From: a bacterium
GTDB taxonomy: Bacteria; Planctomycetota; UBA11346
Assembly (NCBI GenBank): GCA_020049615.1
Contig: JAIFKN010000290.1
Location: 1 to 45,274 of the forward strand
Direction of reading: 5' to 3'
Length of the DNA stretch: 45,274 bases
Part shown: positions 17,111 to 26,977 of the stretch, one piece after another
Position numbering within the stretch: the stretch's first letter is position 1
How the letters are laid out: each line of letters begins with the position of its first letter
Notes under the pieces: model-generated
Database searches by the model: none
What the model was told of the DNA's origin: nothing
What the model saw: the letters and a program-made list of their open reading frames with translations, nothing else
Translations under genes and position numbers: made by a program

Positions 17111-18390
17111 TGCTGCGCATCCCCCGCCTTGCCGGCCCCATCCGCCGCACCTGGCAGGTGCCGGGATCCAAGTCGATCACCAACCGCGCTCTGCTGCTCG
17201 CCGCACTCGGCGAAGGCACGAGCGTGATCGAGAACGTCCTCGACAGCGATGATACCCGGCGGATGCGCGACGGCCTGGTGGCGATGGGCATCGTGGTGCG
17301 CGATGGCGCCCCCGGCCAGTTGCTCGTCGAAGGCGGGCGTTCGCGCCTGCGCGCCCCGGCTGGGCCGATCTTCGTCGGCAACAGCGGCACCACGGTCCGC
17401 TTCCTCGCCGCGGCAGCCGTCCTCGTTCCCGGGTCCACCACTTTCGTCGGCGACGATGCGATGTCCAAGCGGCCGATCGCCGACCTGGCGGACGGTCTGC
17501 GCCAGCTCGGGGTCGTGGTCGACTGCCCGAGCGGCTGCCCGCCGCTGACCGTCCATGGCGGCCAGCTGCGCGGCGGCCCCATCACCATGCGTGGCGACAA
17601 GAGCAGCCAGTACCTCACCGCCCTCATGCTGGTGGCTGGGCTGGCCGAGCAGCCGCTCGACATCGCCATCGACGGCAAGCTGGTCAGCAGGCCGTACATC
17701 GAGATGACGCGCCGGATGGTCGCCGACTTCGGCGGCCTGATCGAGGAGACGCGGGGCGGCTTCCGCGCCCGACGCTGCTCGGCCTACCGCGCCCGTGGCT
17801 ATCGCGTGGAGCCCGACGCCAGTTCCGCCTCCTACCCGTTCGCCCTTGCCGCCTGCGGCCATGACATCACCGTGCCGGATCTCGGCACGCGCAGCCTGCA
17901 GGGCGATCACGCCTTCGTCGACCAGCTCAAGCAGATGGGCGCCACGGTCGAGGCCGGGGCGGTGATCACCCGCGTGGTCGGGGCCGGCGATCTCGCCGGC
18001 ATCGACTGCGACATGCACCACATCAGCGACACGGTGATGACCCTGGCGGCGATCGCGCCGCTCGCCGACGGGCCGACCACGATCCGCAATGTCGCCAATA
18101 TCCGCATCAAGGAATGCGATCGGTTGATGGCCATGGTCACCGAACTGCGCCGGCTCGGCCAGGAGGTCGAGCACGGCGACGACTGGCTGCGCGTCATCCC
18201 GCGCCCGCTCGTCCCGGCCACGGTGGAGTGCTACAAGGACCACCGCATCGCCATGAGCTTCGGCGTTCTTGGCGCCTTGACCGGTTCCGTCGCCATCGCC
18301 GAACCGGATTGCGTGGCCAAGACCTATCCGGGCTTCTGGGACGACCTCCGTGCCTGCTATGGGACCTCGGCGTGGCCGCGCCCGGTCTGA
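17110..18390 (+). CDS. aroA: 3-phosphoshikimate 1-carboxyvinyltransferase (EPSP synthase)
   Basis: Transfers the enolpyruvyl group of PEP to shikimate-3-phosphate, the sixth shikimate-pathway step and the target of glyphosate. The 426-aa protein has PGSKSITNRALLLAAL (Lys21, Ser22, Arg26), FVGNSGTTVRFLAAA, KRPIADLADGL, GDKSSQYLTALML, SSASYPFALAACG, ADGPTTIRNVANIRIKECDR and VECYKDHRIAMSFG. Length matches the family. It is translationally coupled to the phosphatase gene upstream. Its last 19 bp overlap the likely GTG start of rsmD. Confidence 0.96.
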   Translation: MLRIPRLAGPIRRTWQVPGSKSITNRALLLAALGEGTSVIENVLDSDDTRRMRDGLVAMGIVVRDGAPGQLLVEGGRSRLRAPAGPIFVGNSGTTVRFLAAAAVLVPGSTTFVGDDAMSKRPIADLADGLRQLGVVVDCPSGCPPLTVHGGQLRGGPITMRGDKSSQYLTALMLVAGLAEQPLDIAIDGKLVSRPYIEMTRRMVADFGGLIEETRGGFRARRCSAYRARGYRVEPDASSASYPFALAACGHDITVPDLGTRSLQGDHAFVDQLKQMGATVEAGAVITRVVGAGDLAGIDCDMHHISDTVMTLAAIAPLADGPTTIRNVANIRIKECDRLMAMVTELRRLGQEVEHGDDWLRVIPRPLVPATVECYKDHRIAMSFGVLGALTGSVAIAEPDCVAKTYPGFWDDLRACYGTSAWPRPV

Positions 18391-18950
18391 GGATCATCAG
18401 CGGCGCCTGGGGCGGGCGGCGCATCCACGCGCCACCGGGACTGGACACGCGCCCGCTGACCGACCGTATCAAGCAGTCGCTGTTCGATTGGCTCGGTCAG
18501 ACCTTGGAGGGTTGGAGGGTCGCGGACTGCTGTGCCGGTTCCGGTGCGTTCGGCATCGAATGTGTCAGTCGCGGAGCGGTCGAGGCGCACCTGTGCGAAC
18601 CTGGTCGCCTGGCCATCGCCGCCATCCGCGCCAATCTCGCCCTGCTCGGCGATCCGTCCGCGGTCCGGCTGCACCCGCGCGGTCTTGAACGCGTGCTGCC
18701 GACGCTCAGCGATCTGGATCTGGTGTTCTGCGATCCGCCGTTCCCCTGGTTCACAGGGGAGCGTGAACTCCTGGCGGAGATGCTGCGGTTGGCCGCCGCG
18801 GCCATCGGCGCTGGAGGCATCGTGCTGGTCCGGGGAGAACGCGGTGAGGACCTGCCGGATCACACGTTGTGCGAGTCGGAACGGCGGGAATACGGTCGCA
18901 GCTGGGTGGCGATGCTGCGCCGGGATCGCGGTCTGGTCGATCCAGGCTGA
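18372..18950 (+). CDS. rsmD: 16S rRNA (guanine(966)-N(2))-methyltransferase
   Basis: SAM-dependent methyltransferase that modifies G966 of 16S rRNA. The opening LRIISGAWGGRRIHAPPG, with TRPLTDRIKQSLFDWL, is characteristic of RsmD. It is followed by the SAM motif VADCCAGSGAFGIECVSRGA and the catalytic DPPF in LVFCDPPFPW, which corresponds to the family's (N/D)PPY/F. With GTG 18372 as start the protein is 192 aa, the usual size. No ATG is available close to this point. The start lies inside the end of aroA in another frame. Confidence 0.9.
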   Translation: MAAPGLRIISGAWGGRRIHAPPGLDTRPLTDRIKQSLFDWLGQTLEGWRVADCCAGSGAFGIECVSRGAVEAHLCEPGRLAIAAIRANLALLGDPSAVRLHPRGLERVLPTLSDLDLVFCDPPFPWFTGERELLAEMLRLAAAAIGAGGIVLVRGERGEDLPDHTLCESERREYGRSWVAMLRRDRGLVDPG

Positions 18951-18969
18951 TGCAGGGAGGGCGACTCCG

Positions 18970-19977
18970 CTACCCGTCGAGGTCGGCGAAGACCATGCGT
19001 CCGTTGGCGGTGTGGTGCAGCCGGCGCACCACCACCCGGACCCGCTGACCCTGCCGGTCGACGGCATCGGACACCACCACCAGGGATCCATCATCGAGGT
19101 GTCCCACGCCCTGTCCCTTGCCTTCGCCAGGCTTCTCGATCAGCACCTCGCAGACCGCGCCCGGTCCGAGGTCGGGGGCCATGGCGGCGGCGATTGCCGA
19201 CAGGTCGACCACCTGCACGCCGTCGACGGCGGCGCGGCGGGCGAGATCGCGGTCGATCGCCAGAAGACGGCCGTTCTCCAGCCGGGCGAGGCGGATGACC
19301 GTCTCGCCGAGGTCGGTGGTGTGGGGGATCTCCGTCGTGTCGATCTCCAGCGGCGGCAGTCCGGCGGCGCGCAAGGCCTGCACGCCGTCGATGGCCCGTT
19401 TCGCCCTGGCGCGCTCCAGGCCGTCTCCTTCGGCAGCGGCACGCTGCCAGTGCTCGATGACGCTGCGGTGCACCAGCACGCGCGCTGCGCTGAGCCCAGC
19501 CTGCAGCAAGGCGGGAACCCGGGCGTCGCCGAGCACCGCCGGATCGAGGATCAGGGCGCCGCCGCCGTCGACCCGCTCGGCGCGGAACTCGACGAACGGG
19601 ACGATGACGCGCAGGCGGTCGGCACCGCGCAGCACGGTGATCAGCACGAGATAGGTGCAGACCAGCGCCGCCGGCAGGTCGAGATTGCGGTAGAGGTCCT
19701 CGTCCTGCAGGACCTGGCGCAGCACAGCCAGCAGCAGGGTGGAGAGCAGCAGGCCGCCGGCCAGGCCGATGAGGAAGGCGACCAGGCTGCGGGTGAAGCG
19801 CCGCCGGAAGGCCTGCTCGGCGGCGATCAGCGTCACGCCGATGCCGAATCCGATCGCCGCCCCGAACCACTGGGGCAGCCCGGACCCGATCAGCGGTTCG
19901 TAGAAGTACTTGCCGCTGGTCGCTCCGATCAGGGCTCCGAAGACGACGAAGAGGATTCGCACCAGGAGGATGAGCAC
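18970..19977 (-). CDS. PIN-TRAM domain membrane protein (YacL-like)
   Basis: A 335-aa protein. Four membrane helices occupy residues ~1-118. A PIN nuclease-like domain follows (ALILDPAVLGDARV with Asp145; RSVIEHWQ with Glu175; TDLGETVIRLARLENG; IDRDLA with Asp242). A C-terminal TRAM domain ends the protein (GQGVGHLDDGSLVVV, ANGRMVFADL). The layout matches YacL of Bacillus, a putative membrane RNase. Family alignment suggests one acidic position is Glu225 rather than Asp, so activity is uncertain. The start is not certain: GTG 19977 begins just before the first membrane helix, whereas ATG 20058 would add 27 residues and overlap the divergent FHA gene. Confidence 0.82.
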   Translation of the reverse strand: MLILLVRILFVVFGALIGATSGKYFYEPLIGSGLPQWFGAAIGFGIGVTLIAAEQAFRRRFTRSLVAFLIGLAGGLLLSTLLLAVLRQVLQDEDLYRNLDLPAALVCTYLVLITVLRGADRLRVIVPFVEFRAERVDGGGALILDPAVLGDARVPALLQAGLSAARVLVHRSVIEHWQRAAAEGDGLERARAKRAIDGVQALRAAGLPPLEIDTTEIPHTTDLGETVIRLARLENGRLLAIDRDLARRAAVDGVQVVDLSAIAAAMAPDLGPGAVCEVLIEKPGEGKGQGVGHLDDGSLVVVSDAVDRQGQRVRVVVRRLHHTANGRMVFADLDG

Positions 19978-20056
19978 GGAGGCATGATCACAGTCCCGGC
20001 GTGGGCGTCCAGCGCGGGACTGGACCTCCGCCCGGTCGGACGCAGCATGCAGTGCC

Positions 20057-22609
20057 ATGGCGATGCTGGTCTACGAGGGCAATCAGGTCGAACTGTCGGG
20101 CGAGTGCGTGCTCGGACGGCAGCGCGAGTGCGGCGTGGTGATCAAGGATGGCGCCGCCAGCCGCAAGCACGCCCGCGTGCTGCAGGCTGATGGCGCATGG
20201 TGGATCGAGGATCTCGGCAGCGCCAACGGGACCAGGCTCAACGGGGAGCGGTTCACCGGGCGGCGCGGCCTGCGCAATGGCGACGCCATCCGCATCGGCG
20301 AGGCCGAGGTGCAGTTCCACTGTTCGGAACGCGAAAGCGCCGCGCCGGCGAAACCGCAGGCGGTGCGCCTCGATCCCCAGTCGCTGGAGGGACGCGCGGT
20401 CGGCGGCTACGCCGTGGGCAAGCTGCTTGGACGCTCCGGCATGGGCTTCCTCTACCGCGCGCAGCAGACCAGCTTGCAGCGCGCCGTCGCCTTCAAGGTG
20501 TTCTCACGCAAGGTCTGCGAGGATGACCCCGGGTTCGCCGACCGCTTCCGCGAACTGGCCTCCAAGGCCGGTTCCCTGCGGCATGATGGTTTCGTCCAGC
20601 TGCACGAGAACGGGGTCGAGGACGGCCTGGTGTGGTACTCGATGGAACTGGTCGAAGGCGACACCCTGGCCCACCTGCTGGAGCGGGAAGGCCGCTTCGC
20701 GGTCGAACTCGGCCTGCTGGTGTGCGAGAAGGTCGCGGCGGCCATGGCCGAGGCGCACAGGGCCGGTGTCTCCCATAGCGATCTCAATCCGCGTACGCTG
20801 ATGCTGACCGGGCAGGGCAAGGTCAAGATCCTCGATCTCGGCATCGCCGCCATGCTTGGCCGCGGTCGGGATCGCAACCGTCCCGAGTTCGCCTGGCACG
20901 TCGCGCACGACGCCACGAGCGGCGAGGCCCAGCCGGCCGATGACGCCTACGCTCTCGGCTGCCTGCTGCATCATCTGCTGACCGGTCAGCCGCCGTTCAC
21001 CGGTGCCACCGCGGATGAGGTGCGCCGGGCCCATGCCAACGCCGAGATCCCCTCGCTGCGCAAGGCTATCCCTGGCCTGCCAGCAGCCGCCGACGAGTTG
21101 TTCCAGGGCATGCTGACCAAGAACAAGGACTGGCGCCTGGTCGACATGGCCGACATGGCCACCCGCCTGCGCGCCATCCGCGAAGGACTCTCCGTCGAAG
21201 GTGCGGCCCAGGGCCAGGCCGAGCGCATGGTCGGACGCGCGGTGGCTGCCCAGAAGCAGGGCGAGAGCCATGTCCTGCGCACGATCGTCGTGGCGGCCGG
21301 CCTCGGATTGGCCGTGCTCGTCGCCATCCTGGTCGTGCCGGGTCTGACCCGCCCCGAGCCGATCCAGATCACCCCCAGTCCGCCACCGCCGGCCCCGCCG
21401 ATGGTCAAGCGCCTGCCGCCTAGGCCGGTGGCAACCGCCGATCCGCAGCAGGCCCTGGTGCAGGAATTCCGCCAGCGGATCGCTGCCGGTGCCGCCGCCG
21501 GCTGGAGCAGGCTGGAGGCCGAGGCGATCGGGCTTGCCGCGAAGATCACGGACGGCACCCCGGCCGCCACCGAGTTGCGGTTGGTGCGCCAGCAGTTGGC
21601 CGATGACGCGGAGGCTTGGTACCGGACGGAATTGGCCAAGCTGCCGGCCTCCGGGCTGGAGTCGGCCGGCGCCCGCCTGACTGCGCTGTCGCGCCTGCGC
21701 GACGAGGTTGGCGCCGCCGAGCGGCTGGACGCCGATGTGCGCTATCAGGAGGAGCTGGCGATCCTCGTGCAGCGCCTGAACGAGGCCAGGCGGCAGGCGC
21801 GACGGGCGCTCGAGTCCGGTCAGCCCGAGCAGCTGCCCGCTCTCGCCGGAGCGCTTGCCCCGGCCTTCGCCGGCACGCCATTCACCGCCTTGCAGCGCCA
21901 GTTCGCCCTGCTGTGCAACGAGGCTGCCGCATTGAAGCCGCTGTGGAACACCGATTGGCGCACCACCGCCATGTCCTTCGAGCGGCAGCGAGGCGATCGC
22001 GCCCTGGCCGCGGCGGCAGCGCTGCTGCTGACCGGCGATCCAGGCCGCGCCAAGCGCGTGCTGCTCGCCGATCCCGGACTCGGCAGCGGGCAGCTGATGC
22101 GCCGGCGTGAGGCGTTGATGGGTGGGCTGGCCGCGGTGCTGACCTTCGACGAACCCGCCGACATGCAGTACCTCGACATCGTTTCCGGTGAGCCGGTGCT
22201 CGGAGGCGGCGCGCTGGTCGGGCGCGCTGGCCAGGCGGCCAGCCTGCTGGCCACCGTGCAGGTCGGCGGTCCCGATTGGATGGCCGAGATCGCACTGCAC
22301 CTTGCCAGCGCCGACGCCGAGGTCGTGCTCAGCTGCGTGGCGGGCGGCGAGACCGCCCTGCTGGTGCGGCTGGCCGAGGGCAAGCTGCTGGTGCGGCATC
22401 TTGGCGGCGAGCGGAATGCGCAGGTGGCCATCGCCGGGGCACGTCGCGTGCGCCTGACCTGCCGTGGCGACCGCTTGCTTATCGTCCTAGATGGCCGCGA
22501 AGTAGCCGCCTTCGAGGCCGCCTCCATCCCCGTCGAATCGCAGTTGCGGCTCGACCTCGCCGGCAGCGACTGGCGGCTCGAGGAGATGCAGGTGGTCGGC
22601 GGCCGATGA
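20057..22609 (+). CDS. FHA domain - Ser/Thr (pseudo)kinase - membrane anchor protein
   Basis: An 850-aa protein. The FHA domain at residues 1-95 has LGRQ (19-22), SRKH (35-38) and SANGT, so it can bind phosphothreonine. A kinase fold at ~115-375 follows, with glycine loop LLGRSGMGFLY, Lys147 in VAFKVF and DLG at 260-262. Its catalytic loop is HSDLNPRT (240-247) instead of HRDLKPxN: the conserved Lys and Asn are replaced by Asn and Thr, and the APE motif is absent. I infer a pseudokinase or weak kinase. One membrane helix (~408-430), a Pro-rich linker, a helical region and a C-terminal beta-sandwich-like domain (~690-850, LamG-like pattern) complete it. It may receive signals from the kinase at 15196-16158, whose N-lobe is similar. 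Its stop overlaps the next gene by 4 bp. Confidence 0.85.
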   Translation: MAMLVYEGNQVELSGECVLGRQRECGVVIKDGAASRKHARVLQADGAWWIEDLGSANGTRLNGERFTGRRGLRNGDAIRIGEAEVQFHCSERESAAPAKPQAVRLDPQSLEGRAVGGYAVGKLLGRSGMGFLYRAQQTSLQRAVAFKVFSRKVCEDDPGFADRFRELASKAGSLRHDGFVQLHENGVEDGLVWYSMELVEGDTLAHLLEREGRFAVELGLLVCEKVAAAMAEAHRAGVSHSDLNPRTLMLTGQGKVKILDLGIAAMLGRGRDRNRPEFAWHVAHDATSGEAQPADDAYALGCLLHHLLTGQPPFTGATADEVRRAHANAEIPSLRKAIPGLPAAADELFQGMLTKNKDWRLVDMADMATRLRAIREGLSVEGAAQGQAERMVGRAVAAQKQGESHVLRTIVVAAGLGLAVLVAILVVPGLTRPEPIQITPSPPPPAPPMVKRLPPRPVATADPQQALVQEFRQRIAAGAAAGWSRLEAEAIGLAAKITDGTPAATELRLVRQQLADDAEAWYRTELAKLPASGLESAGARLTALSRLRDEVGAAERLDADVRYQEELAILVQRLNEARRQARRALESGQPEQLPALAGALAPAFAGTPFTALQRQFALLCNEAAALKPLWNTDWRTTAMSFERQRGDRALAAAAALLLTGDPGRAKRVLLADPGLGSGQLMRRREALMGGLAAVLTFDEPADMQYLDIVSGEPVLGGGALVGRAGQAASLLATVQVGGPDWMAEIALHLASADAEVVLSCVAGGETALLVRLAEGKLLVRHLGGERNAQVAIAGARRVRLTCRGDRLLIVLDGREVAAFEAASIPVESQLRLDLAGSDWRLEEMQVVGGR

Positions 22610-24030
22610 GGACCGCTCGGCACTGGGTCAGGTTGCTGCCGTTCCTGACCGTCGCCGCCGTATTCGCTCTGCGTCTGGCCGGCCCGCCGGACATCCGCGA
22701 CAAGGACCAGTCGCGGCCGATCGACTACATCGTCGACACGGTGGCGGAGGGCAACTGGCTGGTGCAGCGAGACGCGGGTGGCGACATCGCCAGCAAGCCT
22801 CCCGTGTACACCTGGCTTGCCGCCGCCAGCTCGCTCGTCTTCGGTGGCAACCGCTTCGCCCTCTACCTGCCTTGCGCCCTCGCCATGGCCGGGATCGCCC
22901 TGCTGGCCGCCGTGCAGACCCGGCGCCGGCTCGGCTGGGCCGCGGGTCTGGCCGCCGGCATGGCCGTCGCCTTGGCCATGGACACGCAGAAAGCTGTGAC
23001 CCTGGCGCGAACGGATGCCGTCTTCGCCGCCTGCACCGCCCTGGCCGCCTGGCTGGCCCTGCGCAGCTGGGAGAGCGGGCGCGGCTGGATCCTCTTCTGG
23101 CTGGTCTGCGCGGTCGTCACGCTGGCGAAATCCCCGGTCGGAGTCGTCTTCGCCGCCGGCGGTCTGCTCGCCGCCTGCTGGCGCGGCGAGCGTCCCTCCG
23201 TGCTGGCCGGGCGCGATCCTGGCTGGCGGCATGCGATCGGCGTCGCCCTGTGGCTGGCCATCAGCGCCGGCTGGCTGCTGTTGGCTGTCGAAACCCTGGG
23301 GCAGCCGGTGATCGACAAGCTGATCGGCAAGGAACTGGTCGGCCATGCCACCGCCAACGACAACGCCACACCCTGGCTGCACACCTTCTGGCGACCGCCT
23401 GTATGGCATTTCGGCCTGTTCGCTCCATGGAGCCTGCTGACCTCCGTCGCGCTGTGGCGTCTCGCCAAGCACCCCCCGGTTTCCCCGCGCCAGCGTCGTT
23501 TCCTCCGCTTCATGGCCTGCTGGCTCGGGCTCGGTCTCCTCGTGCTGTGCCTGGCACCGCACAAGCGCATGGTCCTCGCCCTGCCCATGCTCCTGCCGGG
23601 GGCGGTGCTCGCCGGAGCCGAGGCCGGCCACTGGCTAGGACGATTGCCCCGGGCCCGTCAGCTGACGTTGTGGGTCGGATTAGCGGCTGCGTTCCTGGGC
23701 GGCCTGGCGATCTACCACGGTAACCGCGATCCGCGCAAGGACCGCATCGACGAGTCGCGCGCGGTCATCGCAGCCGGCGACACGCTCAGCCGACTTGCCG
23801 GCAGAGGCATTGCAGTGGCCTCGGCGACGGCAACCCCCAGTACGATCCGCTATTTCACCGTCGGCTGGCCGCGGCAGGTCGAGGACCCCGAGCGGTTCCT
23901 CGCCTCACCGGGTCCAGGCGCCGTGGCCATCGTCGCTGGAACCGGCATCGTCGGCGCTGACCGCATCCTGCCCCTGGCCGAGGGCATCGAGGTGGCGATC
24001 GACGCCGAGGCGGCGAAGCTGCTGGAATGA
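22606..24030 (+). CDS. ArnT/PMT-like GT-C glycosyltransferase, polytopic membrane protein
   Basis: A 474-aa membrane protein with about ten hydrophobic helices. The first extramembrane loop contains IRDKDQSRPIDYIVDTVAEG and later SKPPVYTWLAA, matching the acidic and KPP motifs of the PMT_2/ArnT family. These enzymes transfer sugars from polyprenyl-phosphate donors to lipids or proteins on the periplasmic side. The C-terminal ~110 residues form a small soluble domain (IRYFTVGWPRQVEDPERFLA). It is coupled at both ends by 4-bp overlaps, with the FHA-kinase upstream and birA downstream. Donor and acceptor cannot be read from the sequence. Confidence 0.8.
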   Translation: MRTARHWVRLLPFLTVAAVFALRLAGPPDIRDKDQSRPIDYIVDTVAEGNWLVQRDAGGDIASKPPVYTWLAAASSLVFGGNRFALYLPCALAMAGIALLAAVQTRRRLGWAAGLAAGMAVALAMDTQKAVTLARTDAVFAACTALAAWLALRSWESGRGWILFWLVCAVVTLAKSPVGVVFAAGGLLAACWRGERPSVLAGRDPGWRHAIGVALWLAISAGWLLLAVETLGQPVIDKLIGKELVGHATANDNATPWLHTFWRPPVWHFGLFAPWSLLTSVALWRLAKHPPVSPRQRRFLRFMACWLGLGLLVLCLAPHKRMVLALPMLLPGAVLAGAEAGHWLGRLPRARQLTLWVGLAAAFLGGLAIYHGNRDPRKDRIDESRAVIAAGDTLSRLAGRGIAVASATATPSTIRYFTVGWPRQVEDPERFLASPGPGAVAIVAGTGIVGADRILPLAEGIEVAIDAEAAKLLE

Positions 24031-24725
24031 ACTGGCTGGTCGAGCTTGATACCTGCACCAGCACCAGCACCTGGGCCTTGGAGCATCCTGACCGCCTGGC
24101 GCACGGCGACGTCGTCTTCACCCGCCGGCAGACCGCGGGCCGCGGCCGCGAGGGCCGCGCGTGGTTGGCGCCGCCAGGGGTGCTGACCTGCAGCGTGGTC
24201 CTGGACCCTGGCGTTGCGGATCATCGCTTCCTCGCCCTGGCGGCGGGTCTCGCCTGCATCCATGCTGTCGCCGATCTGCGGCCCGGACTCGACGGGGATC
24301 TCGCGCTGAAGTGGCCCAACGACGTCCTGCTGCGGCATCGCAAGCTGGCGGGCATCCTGTGCGAAGCGTCCAGCCGGCGTCTGGTGGTCGGCATCGGACT
24401 GAATCGGGTGGCCGACCTGCCTGAAGCGCTTGCTGCCACCAGCCTTCATCTGCACGGCTCTCCGCCGGACGAGGCCGAACTGCTGACCGGCATCCGCGGC
24501 TATCTGCTGCAGGCGGTCGGACTGCTGGCGGCCCGCGGCGTTTCGTCCTTGCTGCCCCAACTGCGAGCGCGCGACGCCCTGCTTGGCCGCAGCCTGTCGG
24601 TGGAGACGCGCAATGGGCGGCTCGAGGGCATCGGCGGCGGTCTCGACGAGGAGGGGCGCCTGCTGCTGGTGGTCGCCCATGGCGGGATCGCCGCCGTCGA
24701 GGCTGGCCACATCACCGCCTGGTAG
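24027..24725 (+). CDS. birA: Biotin--[acetyl-CoA-carboxylase] ligase
   Basis: Attaches biotin to the biotin carboxyl carrier protein through biotinyl-AMP. The 232-aa protein begins with ELDTCTSTSTWAL and has the biotinyl-AMP loop GRGREGRAWLAPPG, then LALKWPNDVLL and RKLAGILCE. The N-terminal DNA-binding domain of E. coli BirA is missing, so this is a group I ligase without repressor function. It starts at ATG 24027, overlapping the glycosyltransferase stop by 4 bp. It ends 10 bp from the convergent kinase gene. Confidence 0.93.
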   Translation: MNWLVELDTCTSTSTWALEHPDRLAHGDVVFTRRQTAGRGREGRAWLAPPGVLTCSVVLDPGVADHRFLALAAGLACIHAVADLRPGLDGDLALKWPNDVLLRHRKLAGILCEASSRRLVVGIGLNRVADLPEALAATSLHLHGSPPDEAELLTGIRGYLLQAVGLLAARGVSSLLPQLRARDALLGRSLSVETRNGRLEGIGGGLDEEGRLLLVVAHGGIAAVEAGHITAW

Positions 24726-24735
24726 CGGCCGGCGT

Positions 24736-26760
24736 TCAGGGCTGGCGGACCGACTGGATGGCCTTCACCAGTTCGGCGATGCGGAACGGCTTCTGGACGA
24801 AGGCGACGCGCGGCTCGCCGGGCAGTTCGGTGCGGGTGCGGTCGCGCGTGTAGCCGCTGCAGAACACCACCGGCAGATCGGGACGCAGTTCGCGCATCCC
24901 GCGGAAGCAGCCCAGGCCATCCAGGCGCGGCATGATCGAATCGAGCACCGCCAGAGCGAATCCATCAGGATTTTCCGCGAACCGACGTACGCCTTCCTCG
25001 CCATCGCGCGCATGCACGACCTGCCAGCCCAGCGAGGCGAGGAGTTCGCCGGTGGCTTGGCGGACGACCTCCTCGTCGTCGACCAGCAGGACGCGTCCGG
25101 TGCCGCGTGTGATTGCTCCGTGCAGCCCGGAATGTTCCCCTACCTGGGCCGCGAGCAGCGGCAATCGCACCAGGATGGTGGTGCCGCGCTGCGGAGCGGT
25201 CCTCACCCGGACAGCACCGGCATGCTCCTGGATGGTGCCGTAGGCCGCAGCCAGGCCGAGGCCGGTGCCAGCGCCCGGGGCCTTGGTCGTGAAGAACGGC
25301 TCGAAGATGCGGGAAGCAGTCTCCTCGTCCATGCCGACGCCCGTGTCGGTGATCGCGAGCTGGACGTAGCGGCCGGGCGGCAGCCCCCAGTCCGCTTCGG
25401 TGGCGTCGGTCGCCGGGGGGCCGATGGTCACGCTCAAGGTGCCCCCGCGAGGCATGGCGTCGCAGGCGTTGAGGCACAGGTTCAGGACCATGGCCTGCAG
25501 CAGGCCGGGATCGCCAGCCACCACCGCGGGAGCGGCACCGAAATCGCGGCGCACGCAGATATTGCGATCGATCGAGCGCTCGAGGATGGCTAGCGCTTCT
25601 TCGACCGGAGTGCGCAGGTCGACCTGCCGGCGCTGCACCGGGGCCTTGCGCGAGAAGGAGAGCAGCTTGCGCGTCAGGTCGGCGGCGCGTTCGGACGATT
25701 GGATGATCGTGCGGACCAACCGATGGTGGGGCGAATCCAGGCCGAGCCGGGCGTCGAGCAGCTCGGCGGCGCCCATGATGCCGGCCAGCATGTTGTTGAA
25801 GTCGTGGGCGATGCCCCCCGCCAGCCGCCCGAGAGCGTCCATCTTGTCGGCGCGGTGGAGTCGCTGCTCGGCCCGGTCGAGATCGGCGGCGATGTCCTGG
25901 CGGGCCAATTCCGCCTCGGCGCGGTGCGAGAACACGGCCAGCAGGTCGCGCAGGCTGTCGGGGTCGTCGTTCAGGGGGTGGGTGAAGGTGCAGAGCAGGC
26001 CGCCGATGCCCTGGCCGTCAGCCGAGCACAGCGGCACGGCGATGCACGCCTGCGGTTGCAGGTCGGACCATGGCTGCCAGCGCGGGTAGATGGAACGGAG
26101 ACCCTCGGCGACCACCACCACGGCGCCCGTGCGCAGGGCTTCGCACGGCGATCCGGCGATCATCCAGGACAGGTCGGCGCCCAGCGTGCCGTTCCGCCAG
26201 CCGGCGACGCAGTGGCTGGTTCCTCCGCGGAATCGCACGACCAGGCAGGACTCGGCGTCGATCTGGGCCGCCAGGCTGCGTGCGATGGCCGGCAAGCAGT
26301 CGGCGCCATGCGACTTCCCGACCACCGACGCGACCGCCATGATGCGATCGCGGTAGCGCACCACGTCGCTGATGTCGCGCATCGAGCAACGCAGTCGTGT
26401 CGGTCGCCCCTGCCCATCCAGGGCGGCGCACCGCGAACTCAACTGGACATGAACAATGCTTCCATCCGGCCGGACCAATCGGAAGCGCATCGTCGACTGG
26501 CTGTGGGCGACGACGGAGTCTGCGCCGAGTCGGGCCTGGCAGCGGGCGAGGTCCTCGCGGTGGACAAATGACAAGAGCGCATCGAGCGTCTGGGCGAAGG
26601 AGTCAGGAGCCAATCCGATGAAGGATTCCAGACCATGGCTGCCAGAAACACGGCCGGTGGCGAGGTCCAGTTCCCAGACGGCAAGTCCGGCATCTTGGCT
26701 TATCACATCCCACCAGCCTGATGGCTGCTGGTCATGATGGTTCGGCACGTTGCGGTCCAC
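24736..26760 (-). CDS. PAS-GAF hybrid histidine kinase with C-terminal receiver
   Basis: A 674-aa soluble kinase. A PAS domain lies at residues 15-135 ([18 protein letters not shown]) and a GAF-like domain at 145-285 ([19 protein letters not shown]). The phosphoacceptor is His319 in [15 protein letters not shown], a motif typical of NtrB-like HisKA domains, followed by the ATPase domain ([28 protein letters not shown]). The C-terminal receiver at ~555-670 has acidic pair 561/562, Asp607 and Lys657. It starts at GTG 26760, with a consensus AGGAGG (plus-strand 26773-26778) 12 bp upstream, a little far. No partner gene is adjacent. The signal is unknown. Confidence 0.9.
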   Translation of the reverse strand: MDRNVPNHHDQQPSGWWDVISQDAGLAVWELDLATGRVSGSHGLESFIGLAPDSFAQTLDALLSFVHREDLARCQARLGADSVVAHSQSTMRFRLVRPDGSIVHVQLSSRCAALDGQGRPTRLRCSMRDISDVVRYRDRIMAVASVVGKSHGADCLPAIARSLAAQIDAESCLVVRFRGGTSHCVAGWRNGTLGADLSWMIAGSPCEALRTGAVVVVAEGLRSIYPRWQPWSDLQPQACIAVPLCSADGQGIGGLLCTFTHPLNDDPDSLRDLLAVFSHRAEAELARQDIAADLDRAEQRLHRADKMDALGRLAGGIAHDFNNMLAGIMGAAELLDARLGLDSPHHRLVRTIIQSSERAADLTRKLLSFSRKAPVQRRQVDLRTPVEEALAILERSIDRNICVRRDFGAAPAVVAGDPGLLQAMVLNLCLNACDAMPRGGTLSVTIGPPATDATEADWGLPPGRYVQLAITDTGVGMDEETASRIFEPFFTTKAPGAGTGLGLAAAYGTIQEHAGAVRVRTAPQRGTTILVRLPLLAAQVGEHSGLHGAITRGTGRVLLVDDEEVVRQATGELLASLGWQVVHARDGEEGVRRFAENPDGFALAVLDSIMPRLDGLGCFRGMRELRPDLPVVFCSGYTRDRTRTELPGEPRVAFVQKPFRIAELVKAIQSVRQP

Positions 26761-26944
26761 GCCGGAGTATAACCTCCTGGATGGATCATTGCCAGCGCTA
26801 GAGCAGGCAGCTTGACCGTGACCTGGAGGATTTCCGCAAATCTTTGGGCTGAATCATTCTACGTATCGGGCGTTGCGGATGGACGTGGTGCGACTCCTTG
26901 CTGGTGGCATGACTGCCCGGTGTGACGTCAAGTCGGAGGAAACG
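26761..26944. other. Intergenic region upstream of the hybrid kinase
   Basis: This 184-bp stretch has lower G+C than its surroundings and no open frame with gene-like features. On the minus strand it supplies the leader of the kinase gene, including AGGAGG at 26773-26778 and a TATACT directly after it. Because TATACT lies between the ribosome-binding site and the start codon, I do not call it a promoter. Nothing else is evident. Confidence 0.4.
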
Positions 26945-26973
26945 AAAAACCCTCGGTTTTCACCGAGGGTTTC
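26945..26973 (-). terminator. Rho-independent terminator of the tRNA gene
   Basis: A perfect 11-bp stem is formed by 26947-26957 (AAACCCTCGGT) and 26962-26972 (ACCGAGGGTTT). On the minus strand the loop is GAAA and the stem is followed by a T-run (plus-strand AAAAA at 26945-26949). It lies 5 bp past the encoded CCA end of the tRNA-His-like gene and ends transcription from the PilZ/tRNA unit. Confidence 0.9.
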
Positions 26974-26977
26974 GTCT

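Noticed and set aside
20504..22399. 631-codon minus-strand open frame opposite the FHA-kinase
   Set aside because: Gln/Gly/His-rich antisense product with no family features; the sense strand carries FHA and kinase motifs.
26765..26770. TATACT as -10 box of the hybrid kinase gene
   Set aside because: It lies downstream of the AGGAGG ribosome-binding site and only a few bases before the GTG, so a transcript starting there would lack the site.
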